Source: Pelecanus crispus (taxonomy: Eukaryota > Chordata > Aves > Pelecaniformes > Pelecanidae). Taken from it: DNA of 64,000 bases. The notes below the pieces were generated by a model. That model was not told the DNA's origin. It searched no databases and was given only the letters and a program-made list of their open reading frames with translations. Position numbers and translations under genes: made by a program. Location of the stretch: NCBI RefSeq assembly GCF_030463565.1, contig NC_134675.1, positions 17,691,862 through 17,755,861 of the forward strand, given 5' to 3'. Shown piece by piece: positions 1-10,614 of the stretch. Positions within the stretch are counted from its first letter, which is position 1. Every line of letters begins with the position of its first letter.

Positions 1-1063
1 GGGAAAGATTATGGAGCAGATCATCTTGAGTGCGCTCAACAGGCACGTGCAGGTCAACCAGGGGATCGGGCCCAGCCAGCATGGGTTCATGAAAGGCAGG
101 TCCTGCTTGACCAACCTGATCTCCTTCTATGACCTGGTGACCCGCCTGGTGGATGAGGGAAAGGCTGTGGGTGTCATCTACCTGGACTTCAGTAAAGCCT
201 TTGACACAGTCTCCCACAGCATTCTCCTAAGAAAGCTGGCGGCTCATGGCTTGGACAGGCGTACTCTTCACTGGGTAACAAACTGGCTGGGTGGCCGAGC
301 CCAGAGAGTAGTGGTGAATGGAGTTAAGTCCAGTTGGCGGCCGGTCACAAGCAGTGTTCCCCAGGGCTCAGTTTTGGGGCCAGTCTTGTTTAACACCTTT
401 ATCAATGATCTGGATGAGGGGATTGAGTGCGCCCTCAGTAGGTTTGCAGATGACACCAAGTTGGGTGGGAGTGTCGATCTGCTCGAGGGTAGGATGGCCC
501 TGCAGAGGAATCTGGACAGGCTGGACTGATGGGCTGAGGCCAACTGTATGAGATTCAACAAGGCCAAGTGCCGGGTCCTGCACTTGGGTCACAACAACCC
601 CATGCAATGCTACACGCTTGGGGAAGAGTGGCTGGAAGACTGCCTGGCCAAAAAGGACCTGGGGGTGTTGGTGGACAGCCAGCTGAACAAGAGCCAGCAG
701 TGTGCCCAGGTGGCCAAGAAGGCCAACAGCATCCTGGCTTGTGTCAGGACTAGTGTGGCCAGCAGGAGCAGGGAGGTGATTGTCCCCCCTGTACTTGGCA
801 CTAGTGAGGCTTCACCTGGAATACTGTGTCCAGTTTTGGGCCCCTGAATACAAGAAAGACATTGAGTTGCTGGAGCGTGTCCAGAGAAGGGCAACGAAGC
901 TGGTGAAGGGTCTAGAGAACAAGTATTATGAGGAGCGGCTGAGGGAAAGGGATTGTTTAGGCTAGGGAAGAGGAGGCTGAGGGGAGACCTTATTGCTCTC
1001 CACAACTACCTAAAAGGAGGTTGCAGCGAGGTGGGTGTTGGTCTCTTCTCCCAAGTACCTAGC
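1..1063 (+). mobile_element. CR1 LINE, ORF2 RT to C-terminus (copy 1, decayed, cut by window edge)
   Basis: The sequence opens inside the RT palm. [11 protein letters not shown], the GSVLGPVLF box and FADDTKLGG (11-529, + strand) are readable. A TGA replaces a Trp codon after LDRLD (527-529), and the C-terminal part is frameshifted near 790 and 950. The same lesions occur at 38752-39813, so the two copies share a decayed ancestor. It is interrupted by an LTR at 1064 and resumes at about 1358. Confidence 0.95.
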
Positions 1064-1357
1064 TATCGTGGTTTAGCCCCAGCCAGCAACTAAGCACAAC
1101 GCAGCCGCTCGCTCACTCCCCCTGCCCCGGTGGGATGGGGGAGAGAATCAGAAGAGTAAGAGTGAGAAACACTCCTGGGTTGAGATAAGAACAGTTTAAT
1201 AATTGAAATAAAGTAAAATAGTAATGATAATAGTAACAATAAAATAATAATAATAATAATATACAAAGCAAGTGATGCACAATGCAATTGCTCACCACCC
1301 GCCGACCAATACCCAGACAGTTCCCGAGCAGTGATCGCTGCTCCCCGGCCAACCCCC
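1064..1357 (-). mobile_element. Partial LTR (same family as 39814-40380) inside CR1 copy 1
   Basis: It begins TATCGTGGTTTAGCC on the plus strand after CTAGC, exactly as in the full LTR at 39814. It carries the AAT-rich tract and stops in the C-run near 1350, so the promoter half is missing. It is followed by a second copy of the CR1 stretch beginning GGTGGGTGTTGG. Confidence 0.85.
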
Positions 1358-1655
1358 CCCAGACCCACCCAGGTGGGTGTTGGTCTCTTCTCCGAACTAG
1401 TTAGCGATAGGACAAGAGGAAATGGGCTCAAGCTGCGTCAGGGGAGGTTTAGATTGGATATTAGGAAAAATTTCTTCACAGAAAGAATAGTCAAGCATTG
1501 GAACAGGCTGCCCGGAGAGGTGGTGGAGTCACCATCCCTGGAAGTGTACAAAAAACGGGTAGACGTGGCAATTTGGGACATGTTTTAGTGGGCATGGTGG
1601 CATTGGGTTGATGGTTGGACTGATGATCTTAGAGGTCCTTTCCAACCTTAATGAT
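1358..1655 (+). mobile_element. CR1 copy 1 continuation, ORF2 C-terminus and 3' end
   Basis: It encodes the conserved CR1 C-terminal motifs [20 protein letters not shown] and [13 protein letters not shown]. It is followed by the CR1 3' UTR consensus GGACTGATGATCTTAGAGGT and a degraded ATGATTC end. Confidence 0.9.
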
Positions 1656-1835
1656 TCCTAGTTTTTACTTTCATTAAAAAATAATCCAGCCACCACGCCA
1701 GGCAACATGAAATTATGACTCTACCCTTAACTGGTTTAGCGGTGGACTTGGTAGTGTTAGGTTAATGGTTGGACTGGATGATCTTAAAGGTCTTTTCCAA
1801 CCTAAACGATTCTATGATTCTATTATTCTATGGTC
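1656..1835 (+). repeat. Spacer plus second CR1 3' tail (composite tail)
   Basis: A 70-75 bp non-CR1 spacer (TTTTACTTTCATTAAAAAAT and onward) is followed by a CR1 3' tail (GGATGATCTTAAAGGTCTTT and octamer repeats to about 1835). The same spacer and second tail occur after the CR1 ends at 40655-40812 and, inverted, at 44290-44460. Confidence 0.85.
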
Positions 1836-3714
1836 TCTGGTGACCCATGGGAACAGGGTATCATTTCACTCCCCTTCCTCATATGTGCCAATCAGCAACA
1901 GATATGAAGCCTTGGCAGTGGACAAAACCAATGAGCAAGATTCACAGAAACCACACCAGCAGCACATACTAAAACCTGCAAAAGGAAGCAGCGAGTACTA
2001 GTAGTGGGTGACTCTCTGCTGAGAGGCACTGTGGCACCCATCCGCCGGCCTGATATACAGTCAAGGGAAGTTTGCTGCTTGCCAGGAGCCAAGATCTGGG
2101 ATGTCACAGAGAGACTGCCACAACTGGTTGAAAGCAGAGGCTACTATCCCCTACTTCTTTTCCATGTGGGCACCAATGACATGGTAAAGCAAAATCTGGA
2201 CAAGATCAAGCAGGACTTCAGAGCCCTGGGGGCCCACGTGAAAGGGACAGGTGCCCAAGTGATCTCTTCTGTCTTGCCAGTCAGAGATAGGGGTGCAGGC
2301 CGAAGTCGATGCATCATGCAGATCAATACCTGGCTGTGTGGCTGGTGGTGTCACCAGGGCTTTGGTTTCTGTAGACACACGATGTTCTTCAGTGAATACA
2401 GCCTATTGGGAAGAGATGGAATCCACCTATCTAGAAGAAGCAGGAGAATCTTCGCTAGCAGATTGGCTGACTTTAGTGAATTGTACTTTAAACTAACGAA
2501 CTTGCGGGGGGTAGGGGCCACAGCTATGACACCTGTATATCCATAAGCAACAGGGTGGATGAGCCACTACTACCACAGTAGTGAGGAACACTCCACAACC
2601 CTCTCCAAAGGCAAGAACCCGAAGTCCAGCCTCCTCAAGTGCATGTATACTAGTGCATGTAGTCTGGGCAACAAACAGGAGGAAATGGAGCTCCACACCC
2701 AGTCTGAGAGTTATGATGTCATAGGAATCACAGAAACCTAGTGGGAAAACTCACATGACTGGAAGACCACAATGCATGGCTACAAACTCTTTTGGAAACA
2801 TAGGAAGGGAAGAAGAGGAGCCGGAGTTGCACTTTATGTAAAAGAGAAATTTGAGTGTATGGAGGTGAGCTCTGAAGACCACGAAAGTTCTACTGAATGC
2901 CTTTGGATCGAGATTGGAGGGATCGTCACCAAGGGGGATCTTATGTTAGGTATCTGTTACTGACCTCCCAATGAGGATGACGAGGATGACGAAACCTTAC
3001 TTTGGCTGCTCAAGAAAGTCTCGGGCCAACAGAACCTGGTCCTCATGGGTGACTTAAATTACCTGGACATTTGTTGGGAAAACAACACAGCAGCGCACAA
3101 GTCGTCCATCAGGTTCCTGGAACGCATTGAGGACTGCTTCCTGCTACAGATGCTAGACATGCCGACTAGGAATGGTGCATTGCTAGTTTTACTGCTCACA
3201 AACCAAGAAGACTTACTTGACAACGTAACTACCAATGGTAGCCTTGGATACAGCGACCACAACACTGTGGAGTTTAAGATCCTGCTGCACATGCTGAAGA
3301 CCAGTAGTAGGACAAAGATCCTGGATTTTAGAAGAGCCAACTTGAAGATGCTCAGAGCCCGGCTGCAAGGGATTCCATGGGAAGCATCCATGGAGGGCAA
3401 AGGAGCTTGTGAGTGCTGGGAGTTATTCTAGAAACAGCCTCCTGAAAGCACAAGAACAGTCCATGCCCTACAAAGGGAAAGGAAGAAGGCAGAACAAGAG
3501 GCCACCCTGGCTTAACAAAGAGCTTTTGGGTGTGCTTAAAAGCAAAAAAGAAGCATACCGGCTATGGAAAGGTAGCCAAATAGCCATTGAGGACTACAAG
3601 AACGTTGCTAGGGCATGCAGAGATGCAGTCAGGAAGGCTAAGGCTCAGCTAGAACTGAAATTGGCCAAAGATGTCAGGTACATGAGCAGTAAGCAGAAGC
3701 ACAGGGAAGACAGG
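1836..3714 (+). mobile_element. Older CR1 LINE: ORF1 esterase domain and ORF2 endonuclease (decayed)
   Basis: ORF1 remains are readable from about 1890 (NRYEALAV) to 2546. They contain an SGNH/GDSL-type esterase domain: GDSLLRG at 2007, GTND near 2170 and DGIH near 2418, so the catalytic Ser, Asn and Asp-His blocks are all kept. ORF2 begins near 2560 with endonuclease pieces (ITET near 2730 followed by a stop, MGDLN near 3045, SDHN near 3256). The young CR1 is inserted near 3715, and this element resumes at 7541. Confidence 0.88.
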
Positions 3715-4575
3715 GAGTGCGAGCAGGAGATAGACTGGTGGAGCCGCACCCTGCCGTCCCTGGGGCCAGGGCAGCAGGCGGAGGCCCCACAAGGAGCGGA
3801 GGATCCCCTGCCCTCTTGCCGGCAAGCAGAAGGAGGGGATCCAGGAGACGGGGGGGAATGGAAACAGGTCCCTGCCCGGGGAGGCAGGCGAATCCCCTCC
3901 CGGCCTCCCTCACCTCCCCAGCTGCCCCTACACAACAGATACGGGGCTCTGGAGGTTGAGGGCCAGGCAAGCGGGGAGGGAGGTGTAGGGGAAGGTCCAG
4001 CCAGGGGGTTGCCGAGGGTCAGTCAGTCACCCCCACGGATTACGACTGCCCCTGTTAAGAAAAAAAGGAGGGTGATTGTGGTGGGGGATTCCCTCCTGCG
4101 GGGAACTGAGGGCCCGATCTGCCGCCCGGACCCATCCCACAGGGAAGTCTGCTGCCTCCCTGGGGCCCGGGTTAGGGACATTACGAGGAAACTGCCTGAC
4201 CTCGTGAGGCCCTCCGATTATTACCCACTGCTGGTTATACAGGTGGGCAGTGACGAGATTGCAGAGAGAAGTCCTAGGCCAATGAAGAGGGACTTCAGGG
4301 CACTGGGGCGATTGCTCGCAGGATCGGGAGCACAGGTTGTGTTTTCCTCTATCCCGTCAGTGGCAGCAAGGAACACTGAAAGGAATGGGAAAACTCACCT
4401 GATTAACAGGTGGCTCAGAGGCTGGTGCCATCGCTGGAATTTTGGGTTCTTCGATCACAGGGAGGTCTACACGGCACCGGGCCTGCTGGCGGCTGATGGA
4501 GATCGGCTGTCTCCAAGGGGGAAAAGGATTCTCGCCCAAGAGTTGGCGGGACTCATTGAGAGGGCTTTAAACTAG
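3715..4575 (+). CDS. CR1 ORF1 protein, 5'-truncated, with SGNH esterase-like domain
   Basis: The frame is open to TAG at 4573-4575 but has no start of its own. It runs uninterrupted from the older CR1 (3409), giving a chance fusion frame. The N-terminal half is Gly/Pro/Arg-rich and low in complexity. KKKRR near 4060 precedes the esterase-like domain, which starts VVGDSLLRG at about 4078. The usual GTND block reads GSDE, and the DGIH block of the older copy (2418) reads DGDR here, so the catalytic Asn and His appear to be lost. In CR1 this protein binds RNA or lipid in the retrotransposition particle. Confidence 0.85.
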   Translation, partial: ECEQEIDWWSRTLPSLGPGQQAEAPQGAEDPLPSCRQAEGGDPGDGGEWKQVPARGGRRIPSRPPSPPQLPLHNRYGALEVEGQASGEGGVGEGPARGLPRVSQSPPRITTAPVKKKRRVIVVGDSLLRGTEGPICRPDPSHREVCCLPGARVRDITRKLPDLVRPSDYYPLLVIQVGSDEIAERSPRPMKRDFRALGRLLAGSGAQVVFSSIPSVAARNTERNGKTHLINRWLRGWCHRWNFGFFDHREVYTAPGLLAADGDRLSPRGKRILAQELAGLIERALN

Positions 4576-4631
4576 GTTTGAAGGGGGAAGGGGATATAAA
4601 CAGGCCCGCTAGTAAGGAGCCCAGGGGCGGC

Positions 4632-7433
4632 ATGGCAACATTGGGGGCAAAATCGACAGCCCAGCTTAAGTGCATGTACAGCAATGCACGTAGCATGGGC
4701 AACAAACAGGAGGAGCTGGAGGCCCTTGTGCAGCAGGATGGCTATGACATAGTCGCCATCACGGAAACGTGGTGGGACGACTCTCATGACTGGAGTGCTG
4801 CACTGGAGGGCTATAAGCTCTTCAGAAGGGATAGGCAGGGTAGGAAAGGCGGTGGGGTGGCTCTGTATGTTAGGGAGTGTTTCGACTGCATAGAGCTTGA
4901 CAGTGGTGATGACAAGGTGGAATGCTTATGGGTAAGGATGAGGGGGAAGGCTGGAAAGGCGGATGTCCTGTTGGGAGTCTGCTATAGACCACCCAACCAG
5001 GAGGTGGAGGTAGATGAGGCATTCTATAAGCGGCTGGCAGAAGTGTCGCAATCGCTAGCCCTTGTTCTCATGGGGGACTTCAACTTGCCAGACATCTGCT
5101 GGAAATACCACACAGCAGAGAGGCAGCAGTCTTGGAAGTTCCTAGAGCATGTGGGGGATAACTTTCTAATGCAGCTGGTAAGCGAGCCTACCAGGGGAGG
5201 TGCCCCGCTTGACCTGCTGTTTACCAACAGAGAAGGGCTTGTGGGAAATGTCGAGGTCGGAGGCCGTCTCGGGCTTAGCGACCACGACATGATAAAGTTC
5301 TCAATTTTGGGTGATGCTAAGTGGAGGGGCACCAAAACTATTACCATGGACTTCCGGAGGGCAGACTTTGCCCTCTTCAGGACCCTGGTTGGGAAAGTCC
5401 CTTGGGAGGCGGTCCTGAAGGGCAAAGGGGTCCAGGAAGGCTGGGCCCTCTTCAAGAAGGAAGTCTTAAGGGCGCAGGAGCGGGCTGTCCCCGTGTGTCG
5501 TAAGACCAACCGGAGGGGAAATCGACCGGCCTGGCTGAATAGGGAGCTTTTGCGGGGACTCAGGGAAAAAAGGAGAGTCTACCGCCTTTGGCAGAAGGGG
5601 CGGGCAGCTCAGGAGGAGTACAGGGATCTTGTTAGGTCCTGCAGGGAGGAAATTAGAAAGGCAAAAGCCCAGCTAGAACTCAATCTGGCCAGTGCTGTAA
5701 AAGACAATAAAAAATGCTTTTATAAGTACATCAGCAATAAAAGGAGAGCCAAGGAGGATCTCCATTCTTTGCTGGATGTGGGGGGGAACATTGTCACCGA
5801 GGACAAGGACAAGGCTGAAGTACTTAACGCCTTCTTTGCCTCTGTGTTCAACAGCCAGACCGGTCATCCCCAGGGTACTCAGGCCCTTGAGCAAGAGGAT
5901 AGGGATAGGGACCAGAATGGAGCCCTCACAGTCCAGGAGGAAGCAGTTAATGACCTGCTATGCCACCTGGACGCTCACAAGTCTATGGGGCCGGATGGGA
6001 TCCACCCAAGAGTACTGAGGGAGCTGGCAGAGGAGCTTGCCAAGCCACTTTCCATCATCTATCAACAGTCCTGGTTAACAGGGGAGGTCCCTGATGACTG
6101 GAGGCTTGCCAATGTGACGCCCATCTACAAGAAGGGCCGGAAGGAGGACCCGGGGAACTACAGGCCTGTCAGCCTGACCTCGGTGCCGGGGAAGATTATG
6201 GAGAGGTTCATCTTGAGCGAACTCCACAGGCAAGTACAGGTCAACCAGGGGATCAGGCCCAGCCAGCATGGGTTCACAAAAGGCAGGTCCTGCTTGACCA
6301 ACCTGATCTCCTTCTATGACCTGGTGACCCGCCTGGTAGATGATGGAAAGGCTGTGGATGTCATCTACCTCGACTTTAGCAAAGCTTTTGACACCGTCTC
6401 GCATAATATCCTCCTCGGGAAGCTGGCAGCTCACGGCTTAGACAGGCATACTCTTCGCTGGGTAAAGAACTGGTTGGGTGGCCGAGCCCAGAGAGTAGTG
6501 ATAAATGGTGTTAAGTCCAGTTGGCGGCCGGTCACGAGCGGTGTTCCCCAGGGCTCTGTTTTAGGGCCAGTCTTGTTCAATATCTTTATCAATGATCTGG
6601 ATGAGGGGATCGAGTGCACCCTCAGTAAGTTTGCAGACGACACCAAATTGGGTGGGAGTGTCGATCTGCTCGAGGGTAGGATGGCCCTGCAGAGGGACCT
6701 GGACAGACTGGATCGATGGGCCGTGGCCAACTGTATGAGGTTCAACAAGGCCAAGTGCCGGGTCCTGCACTTCGGTCACAACAACCCCATGCAACGCTAC
6801 AGGCTTGGGGAGGAGTGGCTGGAAAGCTGCCTGGCCGAAAAGGACCTGGGGGTGTTAGTAGATAGCCGGCTGAACATGAGCCAGCAGTGTGCCCAGGTGG
6901 CCAAGAAGGCCAACAGCATCCTGGCTTGTATCAGGAATGCTGTGGCCAGCAGGAGCAGGGAGGTGATTGTCCCCCTGTACTCGGCGCTGGTGAGGCCGCA
7001 CCTGGAATACTGTGTCCAGTTTTGGGCCCCTCACTACAAGAAAGACATTGAGGTGCTGGAGCGTGTTCAGAGGCGGGCAACGAAGCTGGTGAAGGGTCTG
7101 GAGAACAAGTCTTATGAGGAGCGGCTGAGGGAACTGGGGTTGTTTAGCCTGGAAAAGAGGAGGCTGAGGGGAGACCTTATCGCTCTCTACAACTACCTGA
7201 AAGGAGGTTGTAGTGAGGTGGGTGTTGGTCTCTTCTCCCAAGTAGCTAGCGATAGGACAAGAGGAAATGGGCTTAAGCTGCGCCAGGGGAGGTTTAGACT
7301 GGAAATTAGGAAAAATTTCTTTACGGAAAGGGTGGTCAGGCATTGGAACAGGCTGCCCAGAGGGGTGGTGGAGTCCCCATCCCTGGAGGCGTTTAAAAAA
7401 CGGGTAGATGTGGCACTTCGGGATATGGTTTAG
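4632..7433 (+). CDS. CR1 ORF2 protein: AP-type endonuclease and reverse transcriptase
   Basis: This is a 933-codon open frame starting at the first ATG (4632); the frame is open upstream to a TTG at 4578, just after the ORF1 stop. It encodes the enzyme that nicks target DNA and primes reverse transcription of CR1 RNA. Endonuclease motifs are ITETWW (residue ~43), LMGDFN (~148) and LSDHD (~216). RT motifs are [13 protein letters not shown] (~579), [13 protein letters not shown] (~637) and the catalytic FADD (~667). The conserved C-terminal [16 protein letters not shown] closes it. There are no stops or frameshifts and every catalytic residue I can place is present, so this protein may be functional. 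Confidence 0.95.
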   Translation: MATLGAKSTAQLKCMYSNARSMGNKQEELEALVQQDGYDIVAITETWWDDSHDWSAALEGYKLFRRDRQGRKGGGVALYVRECFDCIELDSGDDKVECLWVRMRGKAGKADVLLGVCYRPPNQEVEVDEAFYKRLAEVSQSLALVLMGDFNLPDICWKYHTAERQQSWKFLEHVGDNFLMQLVSEPTRGGAPLDLLFTNREGLVGNVEVGGRLGLSDHDMIKFSILGDAKWRGTKTITMDFRRADFALFRTLVGKVPWEAVLKGKGVQEGWALFKKEVLRAQERAVPVCRKTNRRGNRPAWLNRELLRGLREKRRVYRLWQKGRAAQEEYRDLVRSCREEIRKAKAQLELNLASAVKDNKKCFYKYISNKRRAKEDLHSLLDVGGNIVTEDKDKAEVLNAFFASVFNSQTGHPQGTQALEQEDRDRDQNGALTVQEEAVNDLLCHLDAHKSMGPDGIHPRVLRELAEELAKPLSIIYQQSWLTGEVPDDWRLANVTPIYKKGRKEDPGNYRPVSLTSVPGKIMERFILSELHRQVQVNQGIRPSQHGFTKGRSCLTNLISFYDLVTRLVDDGKAVDVIYLDFSKAFDTVSHNILLGKLAAHGLDRHTLRWVKNWLGGRAQRVVINGVKSSWRPVTSGVPQGSVLGPVLFNIFINDLDEGIECTLSKFADDTKLGGSVDLLEGRMALQRDLDRLDRWAVANCMRFNKAKCRVLHFGHNNPMQRYRLGEEWLESCLAEKDLGVLVDSRLNMSQQCAQVAKKANSILACIRNAVASRSREVIVPLYSALVRPHLEYCVQFWAPHYKKDIEVLERVQRRATKLVKGLENKSYEERLRELGLFSLEKRRLRGDLIALYNYLKGGCSEVGVGLFSQVASDRTRGNGLKLRQGRFRLEIRKNFFTERVVRHWNRLPRGVVESPSLEAFKKRVDVALRDMV

Positions 7434-7540
7434 TCTGGTCTACCCTTGATTAGTCTAGAGTGGGCTTGGTAGTGTAGGTTAATGGTTGGACTGGATGATC
7501 TTAAAGGTCTTTTCCAACCTAGATGATTCTATGATTCTAT

Positions 7541-9210
7541 GACAGAGGCCTGTTGCTAAACAGGGCAGGGAAGCTAGTCACTACCAGTGCTGACAAGGCA
7601 GAGGTTCTCAGTACCTTCTTTGCCTCTGTATTTACTGGCGTAGCTGGACCCCAGATCACAGGATCAAGTAGCTACAGCAACACATGTGTTGACCCACCAG
7701 TAGTGGAGGAAGGGCTGGTCTGCAGCCTCTTGCAAGGGCTCAACCCACATAAATCTACGGGAAGTGGCTGACAGTGTTGCGAGGCCACTGTCCATAATCT
7801 TTGAAAAGTTGTGGAGATCAGGGGATATCCCTGATGACTGGAAGAGGGCAAATGTCATACCCATCTACAAGAAAGGCCCAAAAGAGGACCCAGGAAACGA
7901 CAGGCCCATTAGTCTTACTTCAGTCCCTGGGAAAGTAATGGGACAAATTCTCCTAGAAACTATCACAAGCCAAATGAAGCAGGTGACTGGGAAAAGCCAG
8001 CCTGGATTTACCAAGGGCAAATCATGCCTGACTAACCTGGTCACCTTCTACAGCAAAATAACATCTTCTGTCAACATGGGGAGAGCAGTGGATGTTGTTT
8101 CCCTGGACTTCAGCAAAGCATTCGACACTGTTTCCCACGGCCTTCTCCTGGACAAACTGGTAGGATACAGATTGGGTGGGTGGTCTGCAAGGTGGGTAGA
8201 AAATTGGCTAACAGGCCGCACTCAGGGGGTGGTGGTCAATGGTTTCTACTCAGGCTGGCAGCCTGTCACAAGTGGTGTCCCCCAGGAAGTGATACAGGGC
8301 CCCACGCTGTTCAACATCTTCATGAATGATCTGGATGATGGGATTGAAAGCACCTTTGCCATGTTTGCTGATGATGCTAAACTGGGTGGTGGACACTCCA
8401 GAAGGGTGAGACATCTTACAGAGATGGCTGGAAGGGTGGGCTAGCAAGAACAGTATGAAGTTTCACAAAGACAAGTGCAAAGTCCTGCACCTCAGTCAGA
8501 ATAACCAAAATAAAACAAATAACAGGCTAGGATCTGTGTGACTGGGGAGCAGCCTTGCTGAAAGGGACCTGGGGGTCCTGGTGGACAACAAGCTGAACAT
8601 GAGTCAGCAGTGCGCTGCTGCTGCAGCAACAAAGGCAAATCGGATCCCTGGCTGCATCCACAGGGGCGTTACTATCAGAGATAGAGATGTGATCATCCCA
8701 CTCTACTCAGCACTTGTCAGGCTGCACCTGGAGTACTGTGTCCAGTTCTGGTCCCCACAGTTCAAGAAAGATGCGGTTCAGAGGAGGACCATGAAAATGA
8801 TCAAAGGGCTGGAGAACCTGCCCTATGAGGAAAGACTGAAGGAGTTAGGTCTTTTTTCCCTGGAGAAGAGAAGGCTCAGAGAGGACCTCATCACAGTATT
8901 CCAGTACTTAAAGGGTGGCTACAAAGAGGACAGAGGCTCTCTCTTCACAACGAGCCCCATGGAGAAGACAAGGGGCAACAGGTGCAAGTTATAATGGGAT
9001 AGGTTTCATCTCGATATAAGAAAAGAATTTTTTACAGTGAGAACAATAAGTCACTGGAACACCCTCCCCAGGGATGTGGTAGAGTCCCCATCAAGATGCA
9101 ACTGGACAGGGTGCTAGGTAATCTCATCTAGGCTTCCTTTCCCATGAAAGGTTGGACAAGGTCATCTTTCAAGGTCCCTTCCAGCCTGGGCTATTCTATG
9201 ATTCTGTGAA
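7541..9210 (+). mobile_element. Older CR1 LINE resumed: ORF2 RT and 3' end (decayed)
   Basis: It continues the element cut at 3714. ADKAEVLSTFFASVF near 7580, [20 protein letters not shown] near 7867, [10 protein letters not shown] near 8107 and FADDAKLGG near 8363 are readable, with several frame changes and stops (for example near 8440 and 8540). The C-terminal part covers 8581-9110 and the 3' tail ends GATTCTGTG near 9205. Confidence 0.9.
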
Positions 9211-9450
9211 TCCCATTCCATTAGCAAGGCCCAACAAATAGAGTGTGAAATCTGGGCCCTAAAGAAGAAAAGTATCTACTGGCCTCCACAGATGAGTGTT
9301 TCACTGCAGAATTTACCAAGAGTCCCTGCCAAGTCATCAGCTGTGGCTTGATACCAAAACAACTTGTTTGGGAAGCTGCCTTGGTTCTACTGCCATGTGT
9401 TCCTTTGATGTCCTGTGGGATTGCGTGCTTTGCCAAGTTTTCTAGGGCTG
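9211..9450. other. Short unassigned spacer
   Basis: This is about 240 bp between two CR1 tails. I recognise no coding or repeat signature in it. Confidence 0.4.
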
Positions 9451-10043
9451 CACAGAATCATAGAACGGTTGAGGTTGGACGGGATCTCTGGGGTTCATCT
9501 TGTCTAACCACCCTGCTCAAGCAGTTGCCCAGAACCATGTCCAGACATGTTTTGAGTAGCTCCAAGGAGGGAGATTCTACAACCCCACTGGGCAAACTGT
9601 TCCAGTCTTCAACCACCCTCACAGTCAAGAAGAGTTTCCTTATGAAACTCTTGTCTTTCAGTTTGTGCCCATTGCCTCTTGTCCTGTCACTGGGAACCAC
9701 TGAAAAAGAGCCTGGCTCCATCTTATTTGCACCCTCTCTTCAGATATTTGTACACATTGATGAGATTCCCTCTGGGCCTTCTCTTCTGTAGACTAAACAG
9801 CTCCAGCCCTCTCAGCCTTTCCTCATAGGACAGATGCTCTAGTCCCTTAATCATCTTCGTGGCCCTTGGTTGGACTCTCTCCAGTAGCAGAATGTCTCTC
9901 TTGTACTGAGGAGCCCGGAACTGGACACAATACTCCAGGTCGGGTCTCACCAGTGCAGACTAGAGGGGAAGGATCACCTTCTTCGACCTGCTGGCAACAC
10001 TCCTCCTAATGCAGCCCAGGATACCATTTGCCCTCTTAGCAGC
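9451..10043 (-). mobile_element. CR1 LINE 3' fragment, cut by an LTR
   Basis: On the minus strand it encodes pieces of the ORF2 C-terminus ([19 protein letters not shown] near 9945-9880; [20 protein letters not shown]). It ends with a CR1 tail near 9451 (AGAATCATAGAACGGTTGAG on plus). The upstream part is replaced by the LTR starting at 10044. Confidence 0.9.
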
Positions 10044-10614
10044 TGTCATGGTTTAACCCCAGCCAGCAACTAAGCACCACACAGCCGCTTGCTCACTCCC
10101 CCTACCCCGGTGGGATGGGGGAGAGAATCAGAAGAGTAAGAGTGAGAAAAACTCCTGGGTTGAGATAAGAACAGTTTAGTAATTTAAATAAAACAAAGTA
10201 AAATAGTAGTAGTAATAATAACAATATTATAATAATAGTAATAATAATATAGAAAGCAAGTGATGCACAATGCTATTGCTCACCACCTGCTGACCGATAC
10301 CCAGACAGTTCCCGAGCAGCAATCGCTGCCCCCCGGCCAACTCCCCCCAGCTTATATACTGAGCATGACGTCATACGGTATGGAATAGCCCTTTGGTCAG
10401 TTTGGATCAACTATTCTGGCTGTGCCCCCTCCCAGTTTCTTGTGCACCTGTCAGAGCATGGGAAGCTGAAAAGTCCTTGACTAGCATAAGCAGTACTTAG
10501 CAACAACTAAAACATCAGTATGTTATCAACATTATTCTCATCCTAAATCCAAACCACAGCACTATGCCAGCTACTAGGAAGAAAATTAACTCTATCCCAG
10601 CTGAAACCAGGACA
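10044..10614 (-). mobile_element. LTR of the ERVL-like family (no matching target duplication)
   Basis: It runs from TGTCATGGTTT to AACCAGGACA on plus and has the family landmarks: AAT/AT-rich tract near 10200-10250, TATA-like box near 10353 and TGACGTCA at 10366-10373. The flanks GCAGC and GTTGG do not match, and CR1 is present on the left only, so a rearrangement or deletion followed insertion. Confidence 0.85.

Larger units (their letters stand above)
3715..7540 (+). mobile_element. Young CR1 LINE, nearly full length, with intact ORF2
   Basis: This CR1 sits inside the older CR1: the left host piece ends near 3714 and the right one resumes at 7541, with GACAG near both junctions. It carries most of ORF1 (to the TAG at 4573-4575), a 56-bp gap, an uninterrupted ORF2 (4632-7433) and a 107-bp 3' UTR ending in repeats of ATTCTATG at 7523-7540. 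The 5' UTR and the start of ORF1 are missing, which is typical 5' truncation. It is far less mutated than every other CR1 in the window. Confidence 0.93.

Noticed and set aside
2559..3660. Several medium frames read as separate host genes
   Set aside because: All carry CR1 endonuclease motifs and are pieces of one decayed LINE.
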